A stretch of DNA of 20,081 nucleotides from Bifidobacterium breve (GCA_945882475.1 CAMCWJ010000011.1:1-20081), one strand, 5' to 3'. Shown: positions 7,642 to 16,198, numbered from the stretch's first letter. A program made the numbers and translations. The notes: a model not told the origin generated them from the letters alone.

Positions 7642-10600
7642 GTGGCGATGCCCGAGGTTCCTTGTCAGTACCTGCAGTCGGTGCACGCGCCGCCGCCCCG
7701 GACTCTGATCGACATCATCTACGACACCGCCGCGCGTTATCCGGACGCCGCCGGCATCGACGACGGCACCGTGCAGTTGTCCTACGCGGAGATGGTCGCC
7801 GACATCGAGGAGGGTGTGCAGTGGCTGGCCGACCGCGGGATCGGCCGCGGTGACCGGATCGGGATCCGCATGCCCTCGGGCAGCTACTCGCTGTACATGG
7901 CGATCCTGTCCACCCTCGCTGCCGGCGCGGCCTACGTCCCGGTGGACGCCGACGACCCCGAGGAACGCGCCGAGTTGGTGTTCGGCGAAGCGGCGGTAGC
8001 GGCCATCCTGACCGAAACCGGCTTGGCCCGCGGGCCAGGTTCCTCGCGCGGCTGGGCGGCAACCGCACCGGCTGTCGGCGACGATGCCTGGATCATCTTC
8101 ACCTCGGGTTCCACCGGGGTTCCCAAGGGAGTTGCGGTGACCCACCGCAACGCGGCGGCGTTTGTCGATGCCGAGGCACGAATGTTTCTGCTGGACAACC
8201 CAATCGGTCCTGGTGACCGGGTACTGGCCGGTCTATCGGTGGCGTTCGACGCATCGTGCGAAGAGATGTGGCTCGCTTGGCGCAATGGGGCCTGTCTGGT
8301 TCCGGCCCCGCGTGCCCTGGTTCGCAGCGGAATGGATCTGGGCCCATGGCTGGTCTCTCGGGACATCACCGTGGTCTCGACGGTGCCGACACTGGCGGCA
8401 CTGTGGCCAGCCGAGGCACTGGAGGCCGTGCGACTGCTGATCTTCGGTGGCGAGGCGTGTCCGCCCGAACTCGCCGAACGGCTCGCGGTGGAGGGCCGCG
8501 AGGTGTGGAACACCTACGGACCGACCGAGGCGACGGTGGTGTCCTGCGGGGCGCGACTCGACGGCGTCTCACCGGTCAGCATCGGATTGCCACTACCGGG
8601 CTGGGACCTTGCCGTGGTCGATGCCACCGGTTCGCCGGTCGGTTTGGGACAGGTCGGTGAACTGGTCATCGGTGGCGTGGGGCTTGCCCACTATCTCGAT
8701 CCGCAGAAGGACGCCGAGAAATACGCTGCGATGCCGTCACTGGGGTGGGGCCGGGCCTACCGAAGCGGCGATCTGGTTCGACTCGAGAACGATGGCCTCT
8801 ACTTCCAGGGCCGCGCCGATGACCAGGTGAAGGTGGGCGGTCGTCGCATCGAACTCGGCGAGGTCGACTCGGCTCTGGTTCACCTTCCCGGAGTCAGCGG
8901 CGGAGCGGCGGTGGTCCGCCGATCCGCCAGTGGCACACCGCTTCTGGTGGGTTACATCGCTTCGGCGGATCCGAATTTCGATCTGGCCGCGGCCCGGGTT
9001 CAACTGGCCGAGTCGCTACCCGCGGCGTTGGTGCCGCGACTTATCCTCGTTGACGAATTACCCACGCGCACTTCAGGAAAAGTCGACCGTGACGCACTTC
9101 CCTGGCCTCCGCCGGGCGCCGGCGGCGACGCCGGCACCGAACTGGGCGGCACCATGGGCTGGCTGGCCGGTCTGTGGCGCGACGTCCTGGGCATCGGCGT
9201 AGACGGCCCCGAAGCCGACTTCTTCGCACTCGGTGGCGGCTCGCTGTCCGCGGCGCAGTTGGTGGTGGCCCTGCGTCCCCGCTATCCGGAGATGACCGTC
9301 GCCCACCTCTACGACCATCCCCGGCTCGGATCGCTGGCCGGGTTCCTCGACGAACAGGGCCGGGCGGCACCGACCCGCTCCGAGCCCAGGATCGTCGCGC
9401 CCACCCCGTTGGGCAGCCAGGCATTGCAGGTGTTGCTGACGCTTCCGCTGGCCACCCTGACCGCAGCCCAGTGGCTGACCTGGCTGGCGGTGGCCAACAC
9501 TGTGGCGCTGCGCCTGTGGCCACTGCCATGGCTCGTACCGATCGACTGGCGCGTCGTCGCCGCGGCCTTCGTCGTGTTCATCACCCCACTGGGCCGGATG
9601 GGCATCGCCGTACTCGGTGCCCGACTGCTGCTGGCCGGCCTGACACCGGGCAGTTACCGGCGCGGCGGATCCCAGCACCTGCGGGTGTGGCTGGCCGAAC
9701 GACTGGCCGATGCCAGCGGCGCAGAGAACCTGGCCGGCGCGCCATGGCTGGTGTACTACGCCCGGGCCCTGGGCAACCGGGTGGGCAAAGGCGTGGACCT
9801 GCATTCCGCGCCGCCGGTCACGGGCATGCTGGACATGGGTCACCGCAGTTCGGTCGAACCGGAGGTGGACCTGACCGGCCATTGGGTCGACGGGGATGTG
9901 TTCCACGTCGGAACCATCACCATCGGCAACGACGCGACGATCGGCGCGCGCACCACCCTGCTGCCCGGTGCCACGGTGGGCAAGGATGCCGACGTCGCGC
10001 CTGGTTCGGCGGTGATAGGCAAGGTCAAGAACGGCCAGTACTGGAAGGGCTCCCCGGCAGTGAAGTCCGGCAAGGCCCGCCACCCCTGGCCCGAACACCG
10101 CCCGCCGCGCGCCCCGCAGTGGGTCTTCTTCTACGGGTTGTCCTCGCTGGCACTGGCCGCGTTGCCACTGGTGTCCGTGGGCGCCGGTCTGGCGGTGCTG
10201 GCCTGGGCGACCCGCAACACCGCCACGGTGGCTCAGGCCGTACGGGCGGGGGCACCGTGGATCCCCGGGGCGACACTGGCGGCGGTGGTGGTTTACGCCG
10301 CGCTGACGGTGGTTGGGGTCCGGGCGTTGTCGATCGGTCTGCGCGAGGGCTACCACCCCGTCCGCAGCCGGGTGGGCTGGCAGTTGTGGGCCACCGAACG
10401 ACTAATGGACGCTGCGCGAAACCACCTGTTCGCGCTGTACGCCGGCCTGCTGACGCCGCTGTGGCTACGGATCCTCGGGGCGAAGGTGGGTCGCAACACC
10501 GAGATCTCCACCGCATTGCTGACCCCGAAATTCACCGAGATCGAGGACGGCGCGTTCCTGGCCGACGACACCATGGTCGCTTCCTACGAACTCGGCGGCG

Positions 10601-11535
10601 GCTGGATCCACGTGGCCAAAGCCACCGTCGGAAAGCGAGCCTTCCTGGGTAACTCCGGCATCACCCAGCCGGGTCGACGGGTTCCCGACGACGGACTCGT
10701 CGCGGTGCTCTCCGCCACGCCGACCAACGCCAAGACCGGCTCCTCGTGGCTGGGAAGCCCCCCGATCCGGTTGCGCCGCAACGCCGACCAGGCCGATGTC
10801 GCCCTGACCTACGACCCGCCGATGCGGCTGAAACTCATGCGCGGAGCCGTCGAGACCTGCCGGTTGATACCGGTGATGGTGGCGTTCGCGATCGGAGTCG
10901 CGGTGCTGGCCGGGCTGCAGGCAGTGGCGGTTCGTTTCGGATACGCCGTGGCGGCATTGTCCGGCGGGGTGGTGATGCTGATCGCGGGAGCTGTCGCGGG
11001 TGGGATCGCGGTGGCGGCGAAATGGCTTCTGGTGGGCCGTATCCGGACCAGCGAGCAACCGCTGTGGTCATCCTTCGTGTGGCGCAACGAGGTATCGGAC
11101 ACCTTCGTCGAGGCGGTCGCCGCGCCGTGGTTCGCCCGGGCGGCCACCGGAACCCCGGTGATGAACCTGTGGCTGCGGGCACTGGGCGCGACGATCGGTC
11201 GCGGCGTCTGGTGCGAGACGTATTGGCTTCCCGAGGCGGACCTGGTGACCCTGAGTCGCGGCAGCACGGTGAACCGAGGCTGCGTGGTGCAGACGCACCT
11301 GTTCCATGACCGCATCATGCGGATGGACACCGTGGTCCTGGAGGAGGGATCCACGCTGGGGCCGCACTGCGTTGCGTTGCCCGCCTCCCGGATCGGTGCC
11401 GGAACCACCATCGGGCCGGCGTCACTGGTGATGCGCGGTGATGAGGTTCCCCCCTCAAGTCGCTGGCAGGGCAATCCCATTGCGCCGTGGCAGGTTTCAA
11501 CCAAGAAGCCCAGGCCGGAACGGTCCGCGGCGTGA
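7642..11535 (+). CDS. Pls/PosA-type poly(amino acid) synthetase (membrane-bound NRPS-like)
   Basis: This 1297-residue protein has the architecture of epsilon-poly-L-lysine synthetase. An adenylation domain (about 20-490) carries FTSGSTGVPKG (153-163), FDASCEEMW (202-210), YGPTEAT (292-298), YRSGDL (373-378) and SGK (478-480). A carrier domain follows, with its phosphopantetheine Ser in GGGSL (S534). Then come three pairs of membrane segments (about 595-660, 828-900, 1075-1132) interleaved with three left-handed beta-helix, hexapeptide-type domains (about 715-805, 945-1040, 1180-1283), the tandem condensing domains of this family. There is no classical C or thioesterase domain. Family members polymerise one amino acid, often a basic one, and release it outside the cell. 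Start is GTG 7642 or ATG 7648. The stop overlaps the M1 peptidase (GTGA). A phosphopantetheinyl transferase must act in trans. Confidence 0.92.
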   Translation: MAMPEVPCQYLQSVHAPPPRTLIDIIYDTAARYPDAAGIDDGTVQLSYAEMVADIEEGVQWLADRGIGRGDRIGIRMPSGSYSLYMAILSTLAAGAAYVPVDADDPEERAELVFGEAAVAAILTETGLARGPGSSRGWAATAPAVGDDAWIIFTSGSTGVPKGVAVTHRNAAAFVDAEARMFLLDNPIGPGDRVLAGLSVAFDASCEEMWLAWRNGACLVPAPRALVRSGMDLGPWLVSRDITVVSTVPTLAALWPAEALEAVRLLIFGGEACPPELAERLAVEGREVWNTYGPTEATVVSCGARLDGVSPVSIGLPLPGWDLAVVDATGSPVGLGQVGELVIGGVGLAHYLDPQKDAEKYAAMPSLGWGRAYRSGDLVRLENDGLYFQGRADDQVKVGGRRIELGEVDSALVHLPGVSGGAAVVRRSASGTPLLVGYIASADPNFDLAAARVQLAESLPAALVPRLILVDELPTRTSGKVDRDALPWPPPGAGGDAGTELGGTMGWLAGLWRDVLGIGVDGPEADFFALGGGSLSAAQLVVALRPRYPEMTVAHLYDHPRLGSLAGFLDEQGRAAPTRSEPRIVAPTPLGSQALQVLLTLPLATLTAAQWLTWLAVANTVALRLWPLPWLVPIDWRVVAAAFVVFITPLGRMGIAVLGARLLLAGLTPGSYRRGGSQHLRVWLAERLADASGAENLAGAPWLVYYARALGNRVGKGVDLHSAPPVTGMLDMGHRSSVEPEVDLTGHWVDGDVFHVGTITIGNDATIGARTTLLPGATVGKDADVAPGSAVIGKVKNGQYWKGSPAVKSGKARHPWPEHRPPRAPQWVFFYGLSSLALAALPLVSVGAGLAVLAWATRNTATVAQAVRAGAPWIPGATLAAVVVYAALTVVGVRALSIGLREGYHPVRSRVGWQLWATERLMDAARNHLFALYAGLLTPLWLRILGAKVGRNTEISTALLTPKFTEIEDGAFLADDTMVASYELGGGWIHVAKATVGKRAFLGNSGITQPGRRVPDDGLVAVLSATPTNAKTGSSWLGSPPIRLRRNADQADVALTYDPPMRLKLMRGAVETCRLIPVMVAFAIGVAVLAGLQAVAVRFGYAVAALSGGVVMLIAGAVAGGIAVAAKWLLVGRIRTSEQPLWSSFVWRNEVSDTFVEAVAAPWFARAATGTPVMNLWLRALGATIGRGVWCETYWLPEADLVTLSRGSTVNRGCVVQTHLFHDRIMRMDTVVLEEGSTLGPHCVALPASRIGAGTTIGPASLVMRGDEVPPSSRWQGNPIAPWQVSTKKPRPERSAA

Positions 11536-12860
11536 AACAGTCGGCAAGGAAGGGCGGTTCCGCGCCGGTAATCGATCCTTACCTGCCGCACAGCGGCAAC
11601 TTCGGCTATCGGGTGTCCCGGTATGAGCTTGATCTGGACTACAAGGTGGCCGGCAACCGGCTCAGCGGCACAGCCACCATCACCGCGACCACGCTGGCCT
11701 CACTGCAGTCATTCACCCTGGACCTCGCCGACACCTTGACGGTCACCAAGGTCGCCGTCAATGGACGCCGGCCGGCACATTTCGGGGCATCCGCGGGAAA
11801 GCTGCGCATCCGGTTGAGCGATGCGCTGCCTGCTGGATCGGCCATGACGATCACCGTGCGCTACGGCGGCTCACCCCGGATCATCCAAAGCCACTGGGGG
11901 GAGGTGGGTTTCGAGGAACTCTCGGACGGGGCGCTGGTGGCCGGGCAACCCAACGGCTCGCCCACCTGGTTCCCGTGCGATGACCACCCCAGCGCCAAGG
12001 CCAGCTTCCGGATTCGGATCAGCACCGAGAGTCCCTACCGCGCGGTGGCCAACGGCGAACTGCTGTCGCGACGGGTGCGAGCCGGCCAGACCGAGTGGAC
12101 CTACGAACAGCCCGAGCCGACGTCGACCTATCTGGCCACCCTGCAGATCGGCCGCTACGGTCTGCACCGGCTCCCCAAGTCCCCGGTACCGATGCAGGTG
12201 GTCCTGCCGGATCGGTTGCAGGCCAACTACACTCACGATTTCGAACGTCAGCCCCGGATGATGAAACTCTTCATCAAGCTGTTCGGTCCCTATCCGCTGG
12301 CGGGCGGGTACACAGTCGTGGTAACCGATGACGATCTGGACATTCCTCTTGAGGCGCAAGGGATCTCGATTTTCGGTGCCAACCACTGCGACGGTACCCG
12401 CGGCTCCGAGCGCCTGATAGCCCATGAGCTGGCGCACCAATGGTTCGGCAACAGTGTCACCGCGCGGCGGTGGCGCGACATCTGGCTGCACGAAGGGTTC
12501 GCCTGCTACGCCGAGTGGCTGTGGTCGGAGAACTCCGGCGGCTCCAGCGCCGACGAGTTGGCCAGGCAATTCCACCAGCGGCTGGCTGCGTCGCCGCAGG
12601 ATCTGCTGCTGGCCGATCCCGGCCCCCGCGACATGTTCGACGACCGGGTGTACAAACGCGGCGCCCTCACCCTGCACGCCCTGCGCGGCACCATCGGCGA
12701 CGACAAGTTCTTCGGACTGCTGCGCGACTGGACCACCAGGTACCGGCACGGCACCGTCGTCACCGACGACTTCACCGGGTTGGCATCGCACTACGCGCAG
12801 GTTTCGCTGAGCCCGCTGTGGGACGCCTGGCTCTACTCAACTGACGTGCCGCCGCCATGA
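11532..12860 (+). CDS. M1 family (aminopeptidase N-like) zinc metallopeptidase, short form
   Basis: The 442-residue product has the N-terminal beta domain and thermolysin-like domain of M1 peptidases but lacks the long C-terminal helical domain. The zinc site is HELAH (H298, E299, H302), with E321 in WLHEGFA exactly 18 residues after the second His; Y374 (DRVYKRG) is the likely transition-state Tyr. The exopeptidase motif GxMEN is replaced by PLEAQ, which keeps the substrate-amine-binding Glu. No signal peptide is visible, so it is probably cytoplasmic. The GTG start at 11532 overlaps the synthetase stop, and its own stop overlaps the flippase start (ATGA), so it is translationally tied to both. 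Epsilon-poly-lysine producers carry Zn aminopeptidases that degrade their polymer, so trimming or self-protection against the synthetase product is a plausible role. Not proven. Confidence 0.88.
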   Translation: MKQSARKGGSAPVIDPYLPHSGNFGYRVSRYELDLDYKVAGNRLSGTATITATTLASLQSFTLDLADTLTVTKVAVNGRRPAHFGASAGKLRIRLSDALPAGSAMTITVRYGGSPRIIQSHWGEVGFEELSDGALVAGQPNGSPTWFPCDDHPSAKASFRIRISTESPYRAVANGELLSRRVRAGQTEWTYEQPEPTSTYLATLQIGRYGLHRLPKSPVPMQVVLPDRLQANYTHDFERQPRMMKLFIKLFGPYPLAGGYTVVVTDDDLDIPLEAQGISIFGANHCDGTRGSERLIAHELAHQWFGNSVTARRWRDIWLHEGFACYAEWLWSENSGGSSADELARQFHQRLAASPQDLLLADPGPRDMFDDRVYKRGALTLHALRGTIGDDKFFGLLRDWTTRYRHGTVVTDDFTGLASHYAQVSLSPLWDAWLYSTDVPPP

Positions 12861-14161
12861 CTGAGGCCGGTGCGCCGTTGGATTCGCTGAGTGCCGCCGG
12901 GCCGGTGGCCCGCAGCAGTGTTGCGCGGGTCGGCATTGCCACGGTGATCACCGCGGTGTGCGGCTACGCGGTGCTGTATCTGGCCGCGCGCGACCTCGGC
13001 CCGGCCGGGTTCGCGGTGTTCGGCGTTTTCTGGGGCGCGTTCGGACTGGTCACCGGAGCCGCCAACGGGCTGTTGCAGGAGGCCACCAGGGAAGTGCGGG
13101 CGGCCTCGCGCCCCTCCGACACGATGAACCCCCTCGACACGATGAAGAGGGCCCCCGACGCTCCGCGCACCCGGCCGATGCGGGTGGCCGCCGGGGTGGG
13201 CATCGCCGCCGCCGCCGTCATCGCCGCCACCTCGCCACTGTGGGCGCCACACGTCTTCGCCGAGTCGCGGGCACTGTCGGTGTTGTTGCTCGCGGTGGGG
13301 CTCGCCGGATTCTGCCTGCACGCGACACTGCTGGGCATGCTGGCGGGTGCAGGCCGGTGGACCCAGTACGGCTCGCTGATGGTCACCGACGCCGTTATCC
13401 GGGTGATGGTCGCGGCGATGGCGTTCCTCCTCGGCTGGGGTCTGGCCGGATTCCTCTGGGCAACGGTGGCCGGAGCCCTTGCCTGGCTGTTGCTGCTGGC
13501 GGTATCGGCGACCGTGCGCACCGCGGCCAGTGTGCAGACCACCGGCGGTGTGGCGACGTTTTTGCGCGGGGCAGGCCATTCGATTGCCGCTGCCGGCGCC
13601 AGCGCCGTCCTGGTGATGGGGTTCCCGGTGCTGCTCAAGGCAACCTCCGGGGAACTCGGCGCCGAGGGCGGCGTGGTGATCCTCGCAGTCACTCTGACCC
13701 GAGCCGGCCTGCTGGTGCCGCTGACGGCCATGCAGGGCAACCTGATCGCCCACTTCGTGGACACCCGAGCCGCACGCCTGCGGGCGCTGTTGGCACCGGC
13801 GGCGGTGATCGGGGTCGTCGGCGCGCTGGGTGTGCTGGCCGCCGGTCTGGTCGGGCCGTGGCTGATGCGGGTGGCGTTCGGCGCGCAGTACCAGACCAGT
13901 GGCGCCCTGCTGGCCTGGCTGACAGCCGGCGCGGTGTCGATCGCGTTGCTCACCCTGACCGGGGCGGCGACGGTGGCCGCCGCCCTGCACCGCGCGTACT
14001 CGCTGGGGTGGGTGGGGGCTACGGCGGCCGCCGCAGTGCTGCTGATGCTCCCGTTCGAATTGCAGACCCGCACGGTGGTGGCACTGCTGTGCGGGCCGCT
14101 GGTCGGGATTGCCGTCCACCTGTGGGCGCTGAGCCGGGCCGGAACGGGATCGGCGAAGTGA
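12857..14161 (+). CDS. Wzx/MATE-like polytopic membrane protein, probable lipid-linked sugar flippase (Rv3630-like)
   Basis: The 434-residue protein has about 12 hydrophobic segments and resembles polysaccharide-export flippases (MOP superfamily). It is the apparent counterpart of Rv3630 (about 430 aa). It starts at ATG 12857, overlapping the M1 stop as ATGA, and ends 18 nt before the PpgS-like gene. Its neighbours make a polyprenyl-phosphate-linked amino sugar on the cytoplasmic face, so moving that lipid-linked sugar outward is the natural inference, though I know of no direct proof. The loop at about residues 87-98 holds an 18-bp near-duplication (two copies of the same 12 bp, 13117-13128 and 13135-13146), repeating Asp-Thr-Met. 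An export role for the Pls-type polymer is an alternative but less likely, because that synthetase has its own membrane domains. Confidence 0.8.
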   Translation: MTEAGAPLDSLSAAGPVARSSVARVGIATVITAVCGYAVLYLAARDLGPAGFAVFGVFWGAFGLVTGAANGLLQEATREVRAASRPSDTMNPLDTMKRAPDAPRTRPMRVAAGVGIAAAAVIAATSPLWAPHVFAESRALSVLLLAVGLAGFCLHATLLGMLAGAGRWTQYGSLMVTDAVIRVMVAAMAFLLGWGLAGFLWATVAGALAWLLLLAVSATVRTAASVQTTGGVATFLRGAGHSIAAAGASAVLVMGFPVLLKATSGELGAEGGVVILAVTLTRAGLLVPLTAMQGNLIAHFVDTRAARLRALLAPAAVIGVVGALGVLAAGLVGPWLMRVAFGAQYQTSGALLAWLTAGAVSIALLTLTGAATVAAALHRAYSLGWVGATAAAAVLLMLPFELQTRTVVALLCGPLVGIAVHLWALSRAGTGSAK

Positions 14162-14179
14162 CGCGGGGAATGTAGCTTT

Positions 14180-14875
14180 GTGGGCATCGACACCTCCGGC
14201 GTCTGGATCATCGTTCCAGCCTTCAACGAAGCTCAGGTCATCGGCGACGTGGTCGCGGACCTGCGCTCAGTGTTCGCCACCGTGGTCTGTGTGGACGACG
14301 GCAGCAGCGACGACACCGCCGGGGTCGCGCTGCGTTCGGGCGCCCACGTGGTTCGCCATCCGGTCAACCTCGGTCAAGGGGCAGCGATCCAGACCGGCGT
14401 GGAGTACGCCCGGCGGCGGTCCGGCGCTGCGATATTCGCAACCTTCGACGCCGACGGCCAGCACCGGGTCAAGGACGTCGCGCGGATGGCCCAACGGCTC
14501 GCGCGAGGCGATGCCGACATCGTCATCGGCACCCGATTCGCCGGCGACATCACCAGCAACACCCCGCCGCTCAAACGCGTGATCCTGCGCGCGGCGGCGT
14601 GGCTGAGTCCGAGTAGTCGACGCCTCGGGTTGACCGACGCCCACAACGGGCTTCGGGTGTTCAACCGGACCGTCGCCGATAACCTCAACCTGACCATGAG
14701 CGGCATGAGCCACGCCGGCGAATTCATCAAGCTGATCGATGAAAACCGTTGGCGAGCAGTCGAAGAGCCGGTAGAGATTCTCTACACCGACTATTCGATG
14801 TCCAAGGGGCAGCCGTTGCTCAACGGAGTCAACATCGTCTTCGACGGCTTTCTGCGGGGAAGGATGCGCCGATGA
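14180..14875 (+). CDS. ppgS: GT2 glycosyltransferase, polyprenyl-phospho-N-acetylgalactosamine synthase-like
   Basis: The 231-residue protein is a family 2 glycosyltransferase of the dolichyl-phosphate-sugar synthase type. It shows IVPAFNE (11-17), VDDGSSDDT (38-46) and the DxD-containing FDADGQH (89-95). It matches Rv3631 (about 240 aa), PpgS, which transfers GalNAc from UDP-GalNAc to polyprenyl phosphate; this feeds the galactosamine substituent of mycobacterial arabinogalactan. It has no membrane segment of its own and relies on the next gene product for anchoring. The GTG at 14180 has GGGGAA about 9 nt upstream. The stop overlaps the next start in ATGA. Donor specificity cannot be read from the sequence; the symbol rests on family and synteny. 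Confidence 0.85.
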   Translation: MGIDTSGVWIIVPAFNEAQVIGDVVADLRSVFATVVCVDDGSSDDTAGVALRSGAHVVRHPVNLGQGAAIQTGVEYARRRSGAAIFATFDADGQHRVKDVARMAQRLARGDADIVIGTRFAGDITSNTPPLKRVILRAAAWLSPSSRRLGLTDAHNGLRVFNRTVADNLNLTMSGMSHAGEFIKLIDENRWRAVEEPVEILYTDYSMSKGQPLLNGVNIVFDGFLRGRMRR

Positions 14876-15210
14876 ACTTCATCCAGGTGCTGCTGATCGC
14901 GGCGGTGGTCACACTGCTGATGTATCTGCTGCGGTCGCGGACCAACACCAAGGCCAAGGCGTGGGTCAAGGTCGGCTACGTGCTGTTCGTCATCGCCGCG
15001 ATCTACGCGATCCTGCGCCCCGACGACACCACGGTGGTGGCCAACTGGCTGGGGGTGGACCGTGGCACCGACCTGCTGACCTATGCGCTGATCATCGCGT
15101 TCGTGTTCACCACACTCAGCACCTATCTCCGGTTCAAGGAACTGGAACTGCGCTACGCGAGACTGGCCCGCGCGATCGCACTCGAGGGCGCGCGCACTCC
15201 GGAGAACTAG
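14872..15210 (+). CDS. Small DUF2304-type membrane partner of PpgS (Rv3632-like)
   Basis: The 112-residue product has three hydrophobic segments (about 3-20, 34-47, 68-85) followed by a charged C-terminal helix rich in Glu, Arg and Leu that could form a coiled coil or dock onto the cytoplasmic enzyme. Length and position match Rv3632, which is reported to support PpgS activity at the membrane. The start ATG at 14872 overlaps the ppgS stop (ATGA), so the two are translationally coupled. Its TAG stop shares the palindrome CTAG with the convergent galE1 stop. In M. tuberculosis a PhyH-type gene (Rv3633) lies at this junction (from memory); it is absent here. Confidence 0.87.
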   Translation: MNFIQVLLIAAVVTLLMYLLRSRTNTKAKAWVKVGYVLFVIAAIYAILRPDDTTVVANWLGVDRGTDLLTYALIIAFVFTTLSTYLRFKELELRYARLARAIALEGARTPEN

Positions 15211-16148
15211 GCGGTCGCCGCGCGGAAGTGCTCCACGGTTTGGCGAAGGCCTTCGTCCAGGCGGACCCGCGGTCTCCAGCCCAGCACCATTTCGGCCTTG
15301 CGGACATCGAGGCAGGATCGGGCCAGATCGCCGAGTCGCGGCGGGGCGAACCGGGGTTCGTCGGGGGCGCCGACCGCTGCCGCGACCGCGGTGTGCAAGG
15401 CACGGTCGCTGGTCTCCACGCCGGTGCCGATGTTGAACCGCTGACCCGCCCCGGCGGTGCCGGACGCGCGAACGAACGCGTCGACGACGTCCCCGACGTA
15501 CACGTAGTCCCTGGTATTGCCACCCTCGCCGAACACCGTGGTGGGCTCACCTGCCAGCAGCGCGTTGATGAAGATCGCCACCACCCCGGCCTCGCCGTGC
15601 GGATCCTGGCGCGGGCCATAGACATTCGACGGGGCGACGTGCGAGCAGTCCATACCGTGCAGATGCCGGAAGGTGTTCAGGTAGATCTCCCCGGCCACCT
15701 TGCTCGCCGCGTAGGGCGACGCCGGATCGGCCGGCGCCGTCTCGCTCGTCGGGTAGTCACTCGGCACCCCGTACACCGAGCCGCCCGAGGAGGTGTGCAC
15801 CACCTTGCGCACGCCGGCCCGCCGCGCTGCCTCTGCCAGTCGGACGGTGCCCACCACGTTGACCGTCGCGTCGAACGCCGGATCGGCCACCGAACGGCGC
15901 ACGTCAATCTGGGCGGCGAGGTGGTAGACCACCTCGGGGGCGATCTGGGCCAGTAACCCGATCAGATCCGCGTCGACGACATCGGCCTGGACGAACTCGA
16001 ACCGATCGACGGCCCGCGCAGCCTCCAGGTTGGCGGTCCGACCGCTGCTGAGGTCGTCGATCCCGACGACGGTGTGCCCGTCGGCCAGCAGTCGGTCCAC
16101 CAGCGTCGAGCCGATGAAGCCGGCCGCGCCAGTGACCAATGCCCGCAT
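15207..16148 (-). CDS. galE1: UDP-glucose 4-epimerase-like SDR, GalE1
   Basis: This 313-residue extended short-chain dehydrogenase has the NAD-binding GxxGxxG (G7, G10, G13), HTSSGGS at about 118-124, and the catalytic pair YxxxK (Y146, K150). It closely resembles Rv3634c (314 aa), which interconverts UDP-glucose and UDP-galactose for galactan synthesis. Such epimerases can sometimes also act on N-acetylated sugars, which would suit the adjacent PpgS. I chose the ATG at 16148 because homologues begin MRALVTGAAG. An ATG at 16160 adds four residues but lies inside the TATGGT -10 candidate. It converges on the DUF2304 gene with 4 bp overlap and diverges from the GT-C-like gene. Confidence 0.92.
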   Translation of the reverse strand: MRALVTGAAGFIGSTLVDRLLADGHTVVGIDDLSSGRTANLEAARAVDRFEFVQADVVDADLIGLLAQIAPEVVYHLAAQIDVRRSVADPAFDATVNVVGTVRLAEAARRAGVRKVVHTSSGGSVYGVPSDYPTSETAPADPASPYAASKVAGEIYLNTFRHLHGMDCSHVAPSNVYGPRQDPHGEAGVVAIFINALLAGEPTTVFGEGGNTRDYVYVGDVVDAFVRASGTAGAGQRFNIGTGVETSDRALHTAVAAAVGAPDEPRFAPPRLGDLARSCLDVRKAEMVLGWRPRVRLDEGLRQTVEHFRAATA

Positions 16149-16155
16149 TCGCGCA

Positions 16156-16161
16156 ACCATA
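16156..16161 (-). promoter_or_regulatory. Candidate -10 box for galE1 (TATGGT, leaderless)
   Basis: On the minus strand TATGGT ends 7 bases before the ATG at 16148. This places the transcript start at or next to the start codon. No Shine-Dalgarno is present in front of the ATG, which fits a leaderless mRNA, common in mycobacteria. Confidence 0.5.
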
Positions 16162-16185
16162 CCGAGGCCGGGCTAGATCCAGCCG

Positions 16186-16191
16186 TACAGT
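16186..16191 (+). promoter_or_regulatory. Candidate -10 box for the GT-C-like gene (TACAGT, leaderless)
   Basis: TACAGT fits TANNNT and ends 7 bases before the ATG at 16199, so transcription should begin at the start codon. It faces the galE1 box across the 50-base divergent gap 16149-16198. No clear -35 or Shine-Dalgarno was seen. Confidence 0.5.
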
Positions 16192-16198
16192 CGTGGCG

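Noticed and set aside
9073..10356. 427-codon open frame antisense to the Pls-type gene
   Set aside because: Its product is a low-complexity Gln/Gly/Arg/His-rich string with no domain, typical of out-of-frame reading of high-G+C coding DNA.
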